From JBKHJZ01 sp046537875 (GTDB lineage: Bacteria; Actinomycetota; Acidimicrobiia; Acidimicrobiales; VFJN01), in NCBI GenBank assembly GCA_046537875.1, contig JBKHJZ010000014.1, forward strand, positions 1 to 35,360: a stretch of DNA of 35,360 bases, read 5' to 3'. Positions 6,550 through 14,532 of this stretch are shown piece by piece (within the stretch, counting starts at the first letter, position 1; each line of letters begins with the position of its first letter). The notes beneath the pieces are model-generated. The model worked only from the letters and a program-made list of their open reading frames with translations. It ran no database searches and was not told where the DNA came from. A program made the position numbers and the translations under genes.

Positions 6550-7917
6550 GTGTCCAGTGATCATGGTGAACAGTTGACAATCGGCACAGTCACACGACGG
6601 AGACACCTCGTACGGATCGGGCTGGGCGCCGTGGTGGGGCTCGCGCTCCTGGCCGTCGAGGCATCGGGCGCGGGCGCTCAGACCGACGGCGGCGAGGAGG
6701 ACGACGAGGATTCCGCGCTCACCGAGGCCAGCCAGGCCATCTACGGCAACCTCACCGCCGCCGAGGAGCCCGTCGAGGGCGTGACCATCCGCGTACGGCG
6801 GGACGGCGCCGACGTGGGTGACGACGTGACCGACGCGGACGGGACATGGCGGGTGGAGGTCTCCGAGGCCGGGACCTACGAGGTCGAGCTGGCCACCGAC
6901 ACGCTTCCGGAGGGGATCGAGCTGTTCGACCCCGACAGGAACGTCTTCGACAGCGTCCGGGTCTCCCCCGGGAGGGAGCAGCGGGTCACGTTCCGCTTCG
7001 ACGAATCGGTCGGCCGCACCGTCTCGTTCGTGGACCGTCTCGCGAACACGTCGTGGAACGGGCTCAAGCTGGGGCTCGTCGTGGCGCTGGCCTCCATCGG
7101 CCTCTCCCTGGTGTTCGGCACCACGGGGCTGGTCAACTTCGCCCACGCCGAGCTGATCACCTTCGGCGCGCTCGCGGCATGGTTCTTCAACTCCACCACG
7201 ATCGGACCCGACCTCACCCTCGTGCTCGCCTCGGTGTTGGCGGTCATCGTCGGTGGCGCCTTCGGCGCAGGCCTCCGGTTCGGTGTGTGGCGGCCGCTCG
7301 AACGACGGCGCGTCGGCCTGATCCCCCTGATGATCGTCTCCATCGGTCTCGGGTTGCTCCTCCGCTACGGCTTCGCGGTCGTCTACGAGACCAGCCCACG
7401 CACGTTCGCCCAGTACGCCGCCCAGCCGTCGTGGACGTGGGGACCGCTCGTGTTCCCACCCAAGGACCTGGTGCTCATCCCGCTGTCGCTGGCCGTGCTG
7501 CTGGCCGTCGCCGCGGCGCTCCGCTGGACCCGCCAGGGCACCGCGATCCGCGCTGTCTCCGACAGCCGTGACCTCGCCGAGTCCTCCGGCATCGACGTGC
7601 AGCGGGTGATCCTGAACGTCTGGATCTCCGCCGCCGCGCTCGCGGCGCTCGGCGGGATCGTGTTCGGGATGACCCAGGCGGTCCAGTGGGACATGGGGTT
7701 CCGGCTGCTGCTCACGATCTTCGCCGCCGTCATCCTCGGCGGCGTCGGCTCGGTCTACGGACCGATGGTCGGCGGGGTGGTCGTCGGCATGGCGACAGAG
7801 CTCAGCACCCTGTGGTTCTCCGCCGAGTTCAAGGAGGCGTTCGCGCTCGGCGCGCTGATCCTGGTCCTGCTCGTGCGGCCGCAGGGGATCCTGGGGATCC
7901 GGGAGCGGATCGGATGA
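6550..7917 (+). CDS. livH: Branched-chain amino acid ABC permease LivH with fused N-terminal extracytoplasmic domain
   Basis: A 455-residue permease, far longer than the usual ~290-310 for LivH. Residues ~16-45 form a signal peptide or first anchor (RRRHLVR then IGLGAVVGLALLAV). Residues ~60-155 form a beta-rich, acidic domain resembling carboxypeptidase-regulatory/SdrD-B type folds (GVTIRVRRDG, TDADGTWRVEV, AGTYEVEL). From residue ~165 a normal LivH follows: LVFGTTGLVNFAHAE, RAVSDSRDLAESSGID (the cytoplasmic loop that docks the ATPase) and VILGGVGSVYGPMVGG. It imports branched-chain or related amino acids together with LivMGF and a LivJ lipoprotein. Start chosen at GTG 6550; an in-frame TTG at 6574 with GGTGA is possible. 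First gene of livHMGF. Confidence 0.9.
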   Translation: MSSDHGEQLTIGTVTRRRHLVRIGLGAVVGLALLAVEASGAGAQTDGGEEDDEDSALTEASQAIYGNLTAAEEPVEGVTIRVRRDGADVGDDVTDADGTWRVEVSEAGTYEVELATDTLPEGIELFDPDRNVFDSVRVSPGREQRVTFRFDESVGRTVSFVDRLANTSWNGLKLGLVVALASIGLSLVFGTTGLVNFAHAELITFGALAAWFFNSTTIGPDLTLVLASVLAVIVGGAFGAGLRFGVWRPLERRRVGLIPLMIVSIGLGLLLRYGFAVVYETSPRTFAQYAAQPSWTWGPLVFPPKDLVLIPLSLAVLLAVAAALRWTRQGTAIRAVSDSRDLAESSGIDVQRVILNVWISAAALAALGGIVFGMTQAVQWDMGFRLLLTIFAAVILGGVGSVYGPMVGGVVVGMATELSTLWFSAEFKEAFALGALILVLLVRPQGILGIRERIG

Positions 7918-7943
7918 CCGACACGACGGCGGGTGCATGCTGA
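7914..7943 (+). other. Nine-codon mini-ORF bridging livH and livM
   Basis: ATG at 7914 overlaps the livH stop (ATGA). The reading frame MTDTTAGAC ends in a TGA at 7941-7943 that overlaps the second candidate ATG of livM (TGATG). Such an arrangement could hand ribosomes from livH to livM, or be chance. It is too short for a functional peptide to be claimed. Confidence 0.25.
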
Positions 7944-8932
7944 TGGACTTCGGCCAAGCCTTCATCGACGGCCTCCGGGCAGCGGTCGGCATCCCGGCGA
8001 TCGCCTATGCGCTGGCGGCGATCGGCCTGAACGTGCACTTCGGGTTCACCGGCCTGCTCAACTTCGGCCACGTCGCCTTCCTCCTGGTCGGTGCCTACGG
8101 CACCGGAATCGGGGTGGCCGAGCTCGGCCTGCCGTTCTTCGCCGCCATACCGCTCGGCGTGGCCGCCGCCCTGGTCCTCGCCGTGCTGCTCGGCATCCCG
8201 ACGCTCCGACTCCGGGCCGAGTACCTGGCGATCGTGACCATCGCCACCGCCGAGATCCTCCGCATCGTCGTGCGCTCGCAGTCGTTCGAGGGGATCACGG
8301 GCGGGCCGCAGGGCATCGGCGGCTTCGCCGGGCCCTTCTACGACCTCAACCCGATTCCCGACGGCCGGTACGGGTTCGGCTCGTTCGAGTTCGGCGCGCG
8401 CCAGCTGTGGATCATCGCCGTGGGATGGCTGCTCGTCGCCCTGTTCTCGGTGCTGGTCGCACTGCTGGCCAAGAGCCCGTGGGGGAGAGTGCTTCGGGCC
8501 ATTCGCGAGGACGAGGACGCAGCCCGTAGCCTGGGCAAGAGCGTGTTCGCCTACAAGCTGCAGAGCCTCGCGCTCGGAGGCGTCATCGCCGCCTTCGGAG
8601 GGATCGTCGTGGCAGTCGACGCGAACTTCGTCGACCCTGTGTTCTGGCGGCCGATCGTCACCTTCTTCGTCTGGACGGCGCTGATCCTCGGAGGCCCCGG
8701 GCGTGTCGTCGGTCCCGTGGCCGGGGCCGTGCTGTTCTGGTTCATCCTCCAGTCCTTCGACACCCTGATGCGGCAGGCCCTCGGCGCCGACAGCTTCCTC
8801 AGCCGGTTCATCACCTCCACGGACCTCGGGAACGTCCGCTTCGCGGTGGTGGGTCTGGCGCTGGTGCTGCTCGTCGTCTACCGGCCCCAGGGTCTCCTGG
8901 GCCGGCGCCAGGAGACGCTCGATGTCAGCTGA
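7937..8932 (+). CDS. livM: Branched-chain amino acid ABC permease LivM
   Basis: A 331-residue second permease subunit. It has the LivM hallmark GLNVHFGFTGLLNFGHVAF near residues 33-51, EYLAIVTIATAEILRIV, GRVLRAIREDEDAARSLGK (cytoplasmic coupling loop) and GRVVGPVAGAVLFWF, with 8-10 hydrophobic segments. It pairs with LivH to form the membrane channel. ATG at 7937 or 7943 is possible; both lie 19-25 bp behind livH. The C-terminus overlaps livG by 11 bases, indicating one transcript and coupled translation. Length is typical for the family. Confidence 0.95.
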   Translation: MLMDFGQAFIDGLRAAVGIPAIAYALAAIGLNVHFGFTGLLNFGHVAFLLVGAYGTGIGVAELGLPFFAAIPLGVAAALVLAVLLGIPTLRLRAEYLAIVTIATAEILRIVVRSQSFEGITGGPQGIGGFAGPFYDLNPIPDGRYGFGSFEFGARQLWIIAVGWLLVALFSVLVALLAKSPWGRVLRAIREDEDAARSLGKSVFAYKLQSLALGGVIAAFGGIVVAVDANFVDPVFWRPIVTFFVWTALILGGPGRVVGPVAGAVLFWFILQSFDTLMRQALGADSFLSRFITSTDLGNVRFAVVGLALVLLVVYRPQGLLGRRQETLDVS

Positions 8933-9836
8933 GCCCGCGGCCGGTCTGCCCGGGATCGAGCCGGTCCCCGGGGCCACCAAGCCGGATCCCGTGTTACGGG
9001 CACACGGCGTCCGGCGCTTGTTCGGTGGGGTCGTCGCGGTCAACGTCGATCGGCTCGAGATCCAACGGGGTTCGGTCACGGCGATGATCGGGCCGAACGG
9101 TGCCGGGAAGACCACCCTGTTCAACGTCCTCACCGGATTCGACCGCGCCGACGCCGGCACATGGTCGTTCGACGGGCGACAGATCCAGGGACTGAGCGCT
9201 CCCCGGGTCGCCCGCCTGGGCATGGTGCGGACCTTCCAGCTCACGCGGGCGCTGGCCCGCATGACCGTGCTCGACAACATGCGGCTGGCCGCCGCCGACC
9301 AGCGGGGCGAGCACTTCTTCTCCGCGCTCGTGCCGTTCCGGTGGCGAACCCAGGAGGCCGAGGTCACAGAGCGCGCCCTGGAGCTGCTGGACCGGGTGGA
9401 TCTGCTCGGCATGCAGGACGAGTACGCGGGCACGCTCTCGGGCGGTCAGCGCAAGCTGCTGGAGCTCGCGCGCGCCCTCATGGTCGATCCGCAGCTGGTG
9501 ATGCTGGACGAGCCGACGGCCGGGGTCAACCCGGTGCTCGTCGAGTCGCTCCTGCTCCACATCGCCCGGCTGCGGGACGAGGGCCGGACGGTGGTGTTCG
9601 TCGAGCACGACATGGACGTGGTGCGCACGATCAGCGACTGGGTCGTCGTGCTCGCCGAGGGTGAGGTGATCGCCGAGGGCCTCCACTCCGACGTGGCCGC
9701 CGACCCGGTGGTGATCGATGCCTACCTCGGGACCCGCTTCGCCGAACGAGCGGCCGGGGAACAGCCGGTCGGCGGGTCGCTGGCGGGACCCAGCGCGCAC
9801 GACGGAGCCGGCACGGCCACGAGCCGGGAGCGATGA
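8922..9836 (+). CDS. livG: Branched-chain amino acid ABC ATP-binding protein LivG
   Basis: A 304-residue ABC ATPase. Walker A is GPNGAGKTT, the signature is LSGGQRK, Walker B is LVMLDEPTAG and the switch histidine is in VEHDMD. The segment GLSAPRVARLGMVRTFQLTR is typical of LivG. A ~25-residue extension precedes the first strand and a low-complexity ~35-residue tail follows the ATPase fold (GEQPVGGSLAGPSAHDGAG), both unlikely to be catalytic. AGGAG lies eight bases before the ATG at 8922. The gene overlaps livM by 11 bases and livF by four bases (ATGA). Confidence 0.95.
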   Translation: MSAEPAAGLPGIEPVPGATKPDPVLRAHGVRRLFGGVVAVNVDRLEIQRGSVTAMIGPNGAGKTTLFNVLTGFDRADAGTWSFDGRQIQGLSAPRVARLGMVRTFQLTRALARMTVLDNMRLAAADQRGEHFFSALVPFRWRTQEAEVTERALELLDRVDLLGMQDEYAGTLSGGQRKLLELARALMVDPQLVMLDEPTAGVNPVLVESLLLHIARLRDEGRTVVFVEHDMDVVRTISDWVVVLAEGEVIAEGLHSDVAADPVVIDAYLGTRFAERAAGEQPVGGSLAGPSAHDGAGTATSRER

Positions 9837-10567
9837 TGGCTGACGACCTGCTCGTGGCCGAGGATGTCGTGGCGGGGTACCTGCCGGAGATCGACATCCT
9901 GCGAGGCTGCTCGATCTCGGTGGGCCAAGGCGAGGTGGTCGGCATCATCGGGCCGAACGGGGCGGGGAAGTCCACCCTCGTGAAGGCGATCGTCGGGATC
10001 GTTCCCGTGCGGTCGGGCCAGGTCCGGCTGCAGGGCGAGGACATCACCCACCTGGCCGCCCACGACCTCGTTCGGCGCGGGGTCGGCTACGTGCCGCAGC
10101 GCGACAACGTCTTCCCGTCGCTGAACGTGACGGACAACCTGCGCATGGGCTGCTACGTCGACCCGTCCCGGTGGGCGACGCGCCTCGAGATCGTCACCGG
10201 CCTCTTCCCCCGCCTCGCCGACCGCTTGAACCACCGGGCCGGGGCCCTGTCGGGTGGCGAGCGTCAGATGCTGGCGATGTCCCGGGCACTGATGATGGAA
10301 CCGTCGGTCCTGCTGCTCGACGAGCCCTCGGCGGGGCTGTCCCCCGCGATCCAGGACGAGGTGTTCGACCGGATCACCAGGATCAGCGAGGCAGGGGTGT
10401 CGGTGCTGATGGTCGAGCAGAACGCCCGACGCTGCCTCGAGCTGTCCGACCGCGCCTACGTGCTCGACCAGGGTGTCAACGCCCATCAGGGCGGTGGCCG
10501 AGCCCTGCTGGAGGATCAGAAGGTCGTCGACCTCTACCTCGGCAGCCTGGGGCGTCGCGCCGGGTAG
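9833..10567 (+). CDS. livF: Branched-chain amino acid ABC ATP-binding protein LivF
   Basis: A 244-residue ABC ATPase, the partner of LivG. Walker A is GPNGAGKST, signature LSGGERQML, Walker B VLLLDEPSAG, and the diagnostic LivF ending LLEDQKVVDLYLGSLG is present. The YVPQRDNVFPSLNVTDNLRMG block is the LivF Q-loop region. ATG at 9833 overlaps the livG stop. It is the last gene of livHMGF and converges on livJ 42 bp downstream, which is unusual only in that the binding-protein gene is on the other strand. Confidence 0.95.
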   Translation: MMADDLLVAEDVVAGYLPEIDILRGCSISVGQGEVVGIIGPNGAGKSTLVKAIVGIVPVRSGQVRLQGEDITHLAAHDLVRRGVGYVPQRDNVFPSLNVTDNLRMGCYVDPSRWATRLEIVTGLFPRLADRLNHRAGALSGGERQMLAMSRALMMEPSVLLLDEPSAGLSPAIQDEVFDRITRISEAGVSVLMVEQNARRCLELSDRAYVLDQGVNAHQGGGRALLEDQKVVDLYLGSLGRRAG

Positions 10568-10569
10568 GG

Positions 10570-10583
10570 CGGCCGGCAGGCCG
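10570..10583. terminator. Small stem-loop between livF and livJ
   Basis: CGGCC, loop GGCA, GGCCG: a five-base-pair stem in the 42-bp gap between convergent genes. There is no T-tract, so terminator function is doubtful. Confidence 0.25.
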
Positions 10584-10609
10584 TCCCACCCGGCGCTGAT
10601 CGTGCCGGA

Positions 10610-11896
10610 CTAGAGCTCGAGGACGACCTGCGGCTCGTCGAGCGTGACCGGCTCGCCCTCGGCGTCGTAGGCCCAGACGTCGTAGGCACCCGAGGTGACG
10701 TGCCCGTTCTCGTTCAGGTCGAGAGGACCGGACGCGCCTTCCACGTTGATCGACTCACCGGCGTCGAGCAGCTCCTTGCACTCGGCGAAGCCGACGCACT
10801 CGTTGTCGCCGCTGGTGACCTCGAACACGCCGTCGATGATGGCATCGGGTTCCGTGGAACCGGCGGCCTCGGCGGCCAGCGCCATGGTGATGGCGCAGTC
10901 GTAGTAGTACGCCGAGAAGATCGTGTCGACCCCGGTCTCTGCGAACCGCTCCTGGAACGGGTGCTCGACACCCTGGGGCGCGGCGGCGGGCGCCGTGCCC
11001 TTGATGCCCTCCACGACGGAGGGGTCACCGCCGACGGCCTCCCAGAAGTCCGAGCCCTGCATGCCGTCACCCGTGTAGATGGGCATCGAGTCGGGACCGA
11101 TGCCGGCCTCGATCATGTCGGCGACCATCTTGCCGCCGTCGTCGTTGAAGCCGATGACCACAGTGGCATCGGGATCGGCGTCGGCGACGCGGCCGGCCTC
11201 CGCGGTGAAGCTGTCGGCCTCCGGATCGTACGCCTCGTTGAACACGACCTCGAGACCGACGTCGGTGAGCGCCTGCTCGATGGCATCGCCGAATCCGGTG
11301 CCGTAGGTGTCGTTGCGGACGAGGATCGCCACCCGGCCGTGACCGTCGTTGTTGATCACCTCGGCGAGCGCCGGGCCCTGCAGGGTGTCGTTGGGCGCGA
11401 ATCCGAAGTAGTGGTCCTCGTCGGGAAGGTCCTCGAGGGCCGCAGAGGTGTTGGACCCGTTGCAGGCCACGACGTCGTTGCCTGCGATCTCGGGCATCAG
11501 ACCCTCGGTCGCCGTGGACGCCGCGGGCCCGAGGATCACCTGGGCACCCTCGGACGTCACCAGCCGGTCGAAACCGGTGGAGGTGATCGAGAGATCGTCG
11601 GTTCCGTCGTCCGCGCCCGCCACCTCGACGTCGCTGCCGAGCACGCCACCGGCCTCGTTGATCTCCTCGACCGCGAGATCGATCGGCGTTCGCAGCGACT
11701 CGACGATGGCCGCCAGTGACCCGCTCTCGGGCAGAAGCGCGCCGATGACGAGCGCCTCTCCGGTCGGCTCACCGTCGCCCTCGGTGGTGGTCGTCTCTCC
11801 TTCGCCGGCCTCGTCGTCGTCGTCGCCGCACGCAGCGGCGAGGAGCGTGAGGGCTCCGATCGCCGCGACGAGGCGGACCCACTTGCGCTGTCGCAT
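10610..11896 (-). CDS. livJ: Branched-chain amino acid ABC substrate-binding lipoprotein LivJ-like
   Basis: A 428-residue periplasmic-binding protein type 1 (LivJ family) lipoprotein. The signal peptide MRQRKWVRLVAAIGALTLL ends in lipobox AAAC with Cys23 as the lipidated residue, followed by an acidic, threonine-rich linker (DDDDEAGEGETTTTEG). The mature part has GALLPESGSLAAI, the PBP1 start, and AILVRNDTYGTGFGDAIEQ, a typical inter-lobe block. ATG at 11896 was preferred over an upstream extension because AAGGGGG lies seven bases before it and a signal peptide begins there. It is convergent with livHMGF, which probably supplies its permease and ATPases. The exact ligand is not decidable. Confidence 0.92.
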   Translation of the reverse strand: MRQRKWVRLVAAIGALTLLAAACGDDDDEAGEGETTTTEGDGEPTGEALVIGALLPESGSLAAIVESLRTPIDLAVEEINEAGGVLGSDVEVAGADDGTDDLSITSTGFDRLVTSEGAQVILGPAASTATEGLMPEIAGNDVVACNGSNTSAALEDLPDEDHYFGFAPNDTLQGPALAEVINNDGHGRVAILVRNDTYGTGFGDAIEQALTDVGLEVVFNEAYDPEADSFTAEAGRVADADPDATVVIGFNDDGGKMVADMIEAGIGPDSMPIYTGDGMQGSDFWEAVGGDPSVVEGIKGTAPAAAPQGVEHPFQERFAETGVDTIFSAYYYDCAITMALAAEAAGSTEPDAIIDGVFEVTSGDNECVGFAECKELLDAGESINVEGASGPLDLNENGHVTSGAYDVWAYDAEGEPVTLDEPQVVLEL

Positions 11897-11954
11897 GGGA
11901 TTGTCCCCCTTGATGTGTGGTGTAGCCGGACGCCAGGTACCGGCGACGCCAGGC

Positions 11955-11960
11955 ATCCTA
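11955..11960 (-). promoter_or_regulatory. Candidate -10 element for livJ
   Basis: TAGGAT on the minus strand matches TANNNT and would give a leader of about 50 bases containing the strong ribosome site. No clear -35 seen. Confidence 0.3.
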
Positions 11961-11988
11961 GGCCCCCCGACGGACCGATGGGTGATCC

Positions 11989-12034
11989 GTCGACGCCTGG
12001 GCATGTCGACAGGTCGGCGAGGTCCTGACAGGAC
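11989..12034. promoter_or_regulatory. Palindrome cluster in divergent promoter region
   Basis: Two GTCGAC palindromes at 11989-11994 and 12005-12010 are 16 bases apart. At 12022-12034 there is a perfect inverted repeat GTCCTG, A, CAGGAC. Two GACGCCAGG direct repeats also lie nearby toward livJ. The cluster sits between divergent binding-protein genes and could bind a transport regulator; no regulator family can be named. Confidence 0.35.
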
Positions 12035-12102
12035 AGAAGGCGGGCGCTCGTGGCGCAGACCGTGCAAACTGCTGTGCATCACATCGAACCCTTGGGGGGA
12101 TC

Positions 12103-12918
12103 ATGAGACGCACGACAGCACGCCTGACGACGCTCCTGGCGGCCTGCTCCCTGCTGCTGGCCGCCTGCGGGGACGACGATGGCGACGACACCACGACCGA
12201 CGAGGACGGCGGCGACGCCGCGGCCGAGGTCGACCTGGTCAGCGACGGGACCCTGACCGTCTGCTCGGACACGCCGTACGAGCCGTTCGAGTACCAGGAG
12301 GGCGGCGAGCACGTCGGCTACGACATGGACATCCTGCGTGCCATCGCCGAGGGCAACGACCTCGGCTTCCAGGTGAGGGACCTGCCGTTCGACGGCATCC
12401 TCGGCTCGGTCGCCGCCGGCGAGTGCGACGTCGTCGGGTCCGCAGTGACGATCACCGAGGAGCGCGCCGAGCAGGTGGACTTCTCCGAGTCCTACTTCGA
12501 TGCCGACCAGTCGCTGCTCGTCAAGGCCGAGAACGAGGACACGTACGCCACGCTCGAGGATCTCGCCGGCGCGACGATCGGCGTCCAGTCGGGCACGACG
12601 GGTGAGGCCTACGCCAACGAGAACACACCCGAGGGCGCCACGGTCCGCTCGTTCGAGGACTCCGACGGGCTCTTCGGTGCCATCGAGGCCGACCAGATCG
12701 ACGCCATCCTCCAGGACTTCCCGGTCAACGCCTACCGTGCCACCCAGGACGACACGCTGGTCGTCACCGAGACGTTCCCGACGGGCGAGCAGTACGGCTT
12801 CGCCGTCGCCAAGGGCAACGAGAGCGTGCTGCAGATGATCAACGACGGCCTCGCCGGCCTCCGGGACAGCGGCGAGTTCGACGACATCTTCAGCCGCTAC
12901 TTCGGTGACCAGCCGTGA
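12103..12918 (+). CDS. Polar amino acid ABC substrate-binding lipoprotein (family 3)
   Basis: A 271-residue solute-binding protein of the glutamine/polar-amino-acid family. The signal peptide ends LLLAAC with Cys22 as likely lipid anchor, followed by an acidic linker. Family-3 motifs: LTVCSDTPYEPFEYQE, GYDMDILRAIA, ITEERAEQVDFSESYF and GFAVAKGNE. ATG at 12103 follows GGGGGG by three bases. It is followed by a permease gene and a GlnQ-type ATPase gene, making a complete three-gene importer on one transcript. The ligand (glutamine, glutamate, arginine, cystine and others are known in the family) cannot be assigned. Confidence 0.93.
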   Translation: MRRTTARLTTLLAACSLLLAACGDDDGDDTTTDEDGGDAAAEVDLVSDGTLTVCSDTPYEPFEYQEGGEHVGYDMDILRAIAEGNDLGFQVRDLPFDGILGSVAAGECDVVGSAVTITEERAEQVDFSESYFDADQSLLVKAENEDTYATLEDLAGATIGVQSGTTGEAYANENTPEGATVRSFEDSDGLFGAIEADQIDAILQDFPVNAYRATQDDTLVVTETFPTGEQYGFAVAKGNESVLQMINDGLAGLRDSGEFDDIFSRYFGDQP

Positions 12919-12922
12919 GGAG

Positions 12923-13750
12923 ATGACGGAGCGGACCACCGGGCCGATGGGGCGCCGGGCTCCCCGCCTCACGCGTCGCCAGCGCGCCCGGTTGGTCCGC
13001 CTCGTGACCTACGGGCTCACGCTGCTGGGCGTCGCCGGGGTCGCCCTCGCCGTCGACTGGGCCCGACTGCAGCGGGCGTTCTTCCAGCCCGACATCTTCA
13101 TGGATCTCTTCCCGGAGATCGTCACCCGGGCGGCGCGGAACACGCTGATCTTCACCGTGCTGTCGTTCAGCATCGCCCTCGCGCTGGGGTTGGTGCTCGC
13201 GCTGCTGCGGCTGTCGTCGATCACGCCCTACCGCTGGTTCGCCATCGGCTACATCGAGCTGTTCCGGGGCATGCCGGCGCTCATCACGATCATCGCGGTG
13301 GGCTTCGCCATCCCGATCGCGCTCGACGCCCGGGTACCCGGCATCTACGGCGCCGGGGCGCTCGCGCTCGGCATCGTCTACTCCGCCTACATGGCCGAGA
13401 CCATCCGGGCCGGCATCGAGGCCGTGCCGCGGGGACAGATGGAAGCGGCACGCTCCCTCGGCATGACCCACACGCGGGCGATGGCGTCGATCGTCGTTCC
13501 CCAGGGGTTCCGCATCATCATCCCCCCGCTCACGAACGAGCTTGTGGCCCTCATCAAGGACACCTCGCTGCTGTTCGTGCTCGGGACGACGCTCGACACG
13601 ATCGAGATCACCAAGTTCGCCCGTGACGAGGTGAGCAGGACGTTCAACATCACCCCGCTCGTGGGAGCGGCGCTGGTCTACCTCGCGATCACCATCCCGC
13701 TCACCCGACTGGTCGGCCTGCTGGAGACGCGGGCGGGGAGGTCACGGTGA
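12923..13750 (+). CDS. Polar amino acid ABC permease
   Basis: A 275-residue His/Glu/Gln/Arg/opine family permease. About five hydrophobic segments are seen, plus the EAA coupling loop QMEAARSLGMTHTRAMASIV followed by VPQGFRIIIPPLTNELVALI and KDTSLLFVLG, all family hallmarks. ATG at 12923 begins five bases past the binding-protein stop; AGGAG directly abuts it, so GTG 12905 (overlapping the upstream gene) or ATG 12947 are alternatives. The N-terminal ~25 residues are basic and probably cytoplasmic. The C-terminus overlaps the ATPase gene by four bases (GTGA). It would homodimerise to form the channel. Confidence 0.92.
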   Translation: MTERTTGPMGRRAPRLTRRQRARLVRLVTYGLTLLGVAGVALAVDWARLQRAFFQPDIFMDLFPEIVTRAARNTLIFTVLSFSIALALGLVLALLRLSSITPYRWFAIGYIELFRGMPALITIIAVGFAIPIALDARVPGIYGAGALALGIVYSAYMAETIRAGIEAVPRGQMEAARSLGMTHTRAMASIVVPQGFRIIIPPLTNELVALIKDTSLLFVLGTTLDTIEITKFARDEVSRTFNITPLVGAALVYLAITIPLTRLVGLLETRAGRSR

Positions 13751-14508
13751 CCGAGCTCGGTCGACCGCTCGTCGGCCCCGCCATCCGGGTCGAGGACCTC
13801 CACAAGCACTTCGGCACGCTCGAGGTCCTGACGGGCATCCACCTGGTGGTCGACCCCCGCGAGGTCGTGTGCGTGATCGGCCCCTCGGGGTCCGGGAAGT
13901 CGACGCTGCTCCGCTGCGTCAACCGGCTGGAGGAGCCGACCTCCGGCCGGATCGTCATCGAGGGCATCGACATCACCGACCCCGACTGCGACATCGACGC
14001 CGTGCGCCGCAGGATCGGCATGGTCTTCCAGGGCTTCAACCTGTTCCCCCATCTCGACGTGATGGGCAACCTGACCATCGCCCAGAGGCGGGTGCTCGGT
14101 CGCTCGAAGGCCGCGGCGGAGGAGACGGCCATGGCCATGCTCGACCGCGTCGGCCTGCGGGAGAAGGTGCGGGAGTACCCGGTGCGCCTGTCCGGCGGGC
14201 AGCAGCAGCGGGTGGCGATCGCCCGGTCGCTGTGCATGGGCCCCGACATGATGCTCTTCGACGAGGTGACGTCGGCCCTCGATCCCGAGCTCGTCGGCGA
14301 GGTGCTCGCGGTGATGCGCTCGCTGGCCGAGGACGGCATGACGATGATGGTGGTCACGCACGAGATGGGCTTCGCCCAGCGGGTCGCCGACCGCGTCGTG
14401 TTCATGGACGAGGGGATCGTGGTCGAGGAGGGCCCGCCGGCGGAGGTGCTCGGCGACCCCCGGCACGAGCGCACACGTCGCTTCCTCAGCCAGGTGATCG
14501 AACGGTGA
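13747..14508 (+). CDS. Polar amino acid ABC ATP-binding protein (GlnQ type)
   Basis: A 253-residue ABC ATPase energising the importer encoded by the two genes before it. Walker A is GPSGSGKST, the Q-loop region is GMVFQGFNLFPHLDVMGNL, signature LSGGQQQRVAIARSL, Walker B MLFDEVTSALDPELVGEVL, switch VVTHEMGFA. The sequence FPHLDVMGNL and SALDPE are typical of GlnQ/HisP. GTG at 13747 overlaps the permease stop. It is the last gene of the operon and converges on hemQ, with a strong stem-loop between them. Confidence 0.95.
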   Translation: MTELGRPLVGPAIRVEDLHKHFGTLEVLTGIHLVVDPREVVCVIGPSGSGKSTLLRCVNRLEEPTSGRIVIEGIDITDPDCDIDAVRRRIGMVFQGFNLFPHLDVMGNLTIAQRRVLGRSKAAAEETAMAMLDRVGLREKVREYPVRLSGGQQQRVAIARSLCMGPDMMLFDEVTSALDPELVGEVLAVMRSLAEDGMTMMVVTHEMGFAQRVADRVVFMDEGIVVEEGPPAEVLGDPRHERTRRFLSQVIER

Positions 14509-14528
14509 CCGGCGGTCGACGCCGCCGG
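14509..14528. terminator. GC-rich stem-loop between convergent ATPase and hemQ genes
   Basis: CCGGCGG, loop TCGACG, CCGCCGG: a perfect seven-base-pair stem filling almost all of the 24-bp gap between convergent stop codons. Position suggests a bidirectional terminator. It lacks a T-tract, as is common in GC-rich actinobacteria. Confidence 0.45.
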
Positions 14529-14532
14529 GCGA

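Noticed and set aside
6574..6579. Perfect TTGACA hexamer
   Set aside because: It lies inside the livH coding region near the start, and no TANNNT occurs 16-18 bases downstream; probably chance.
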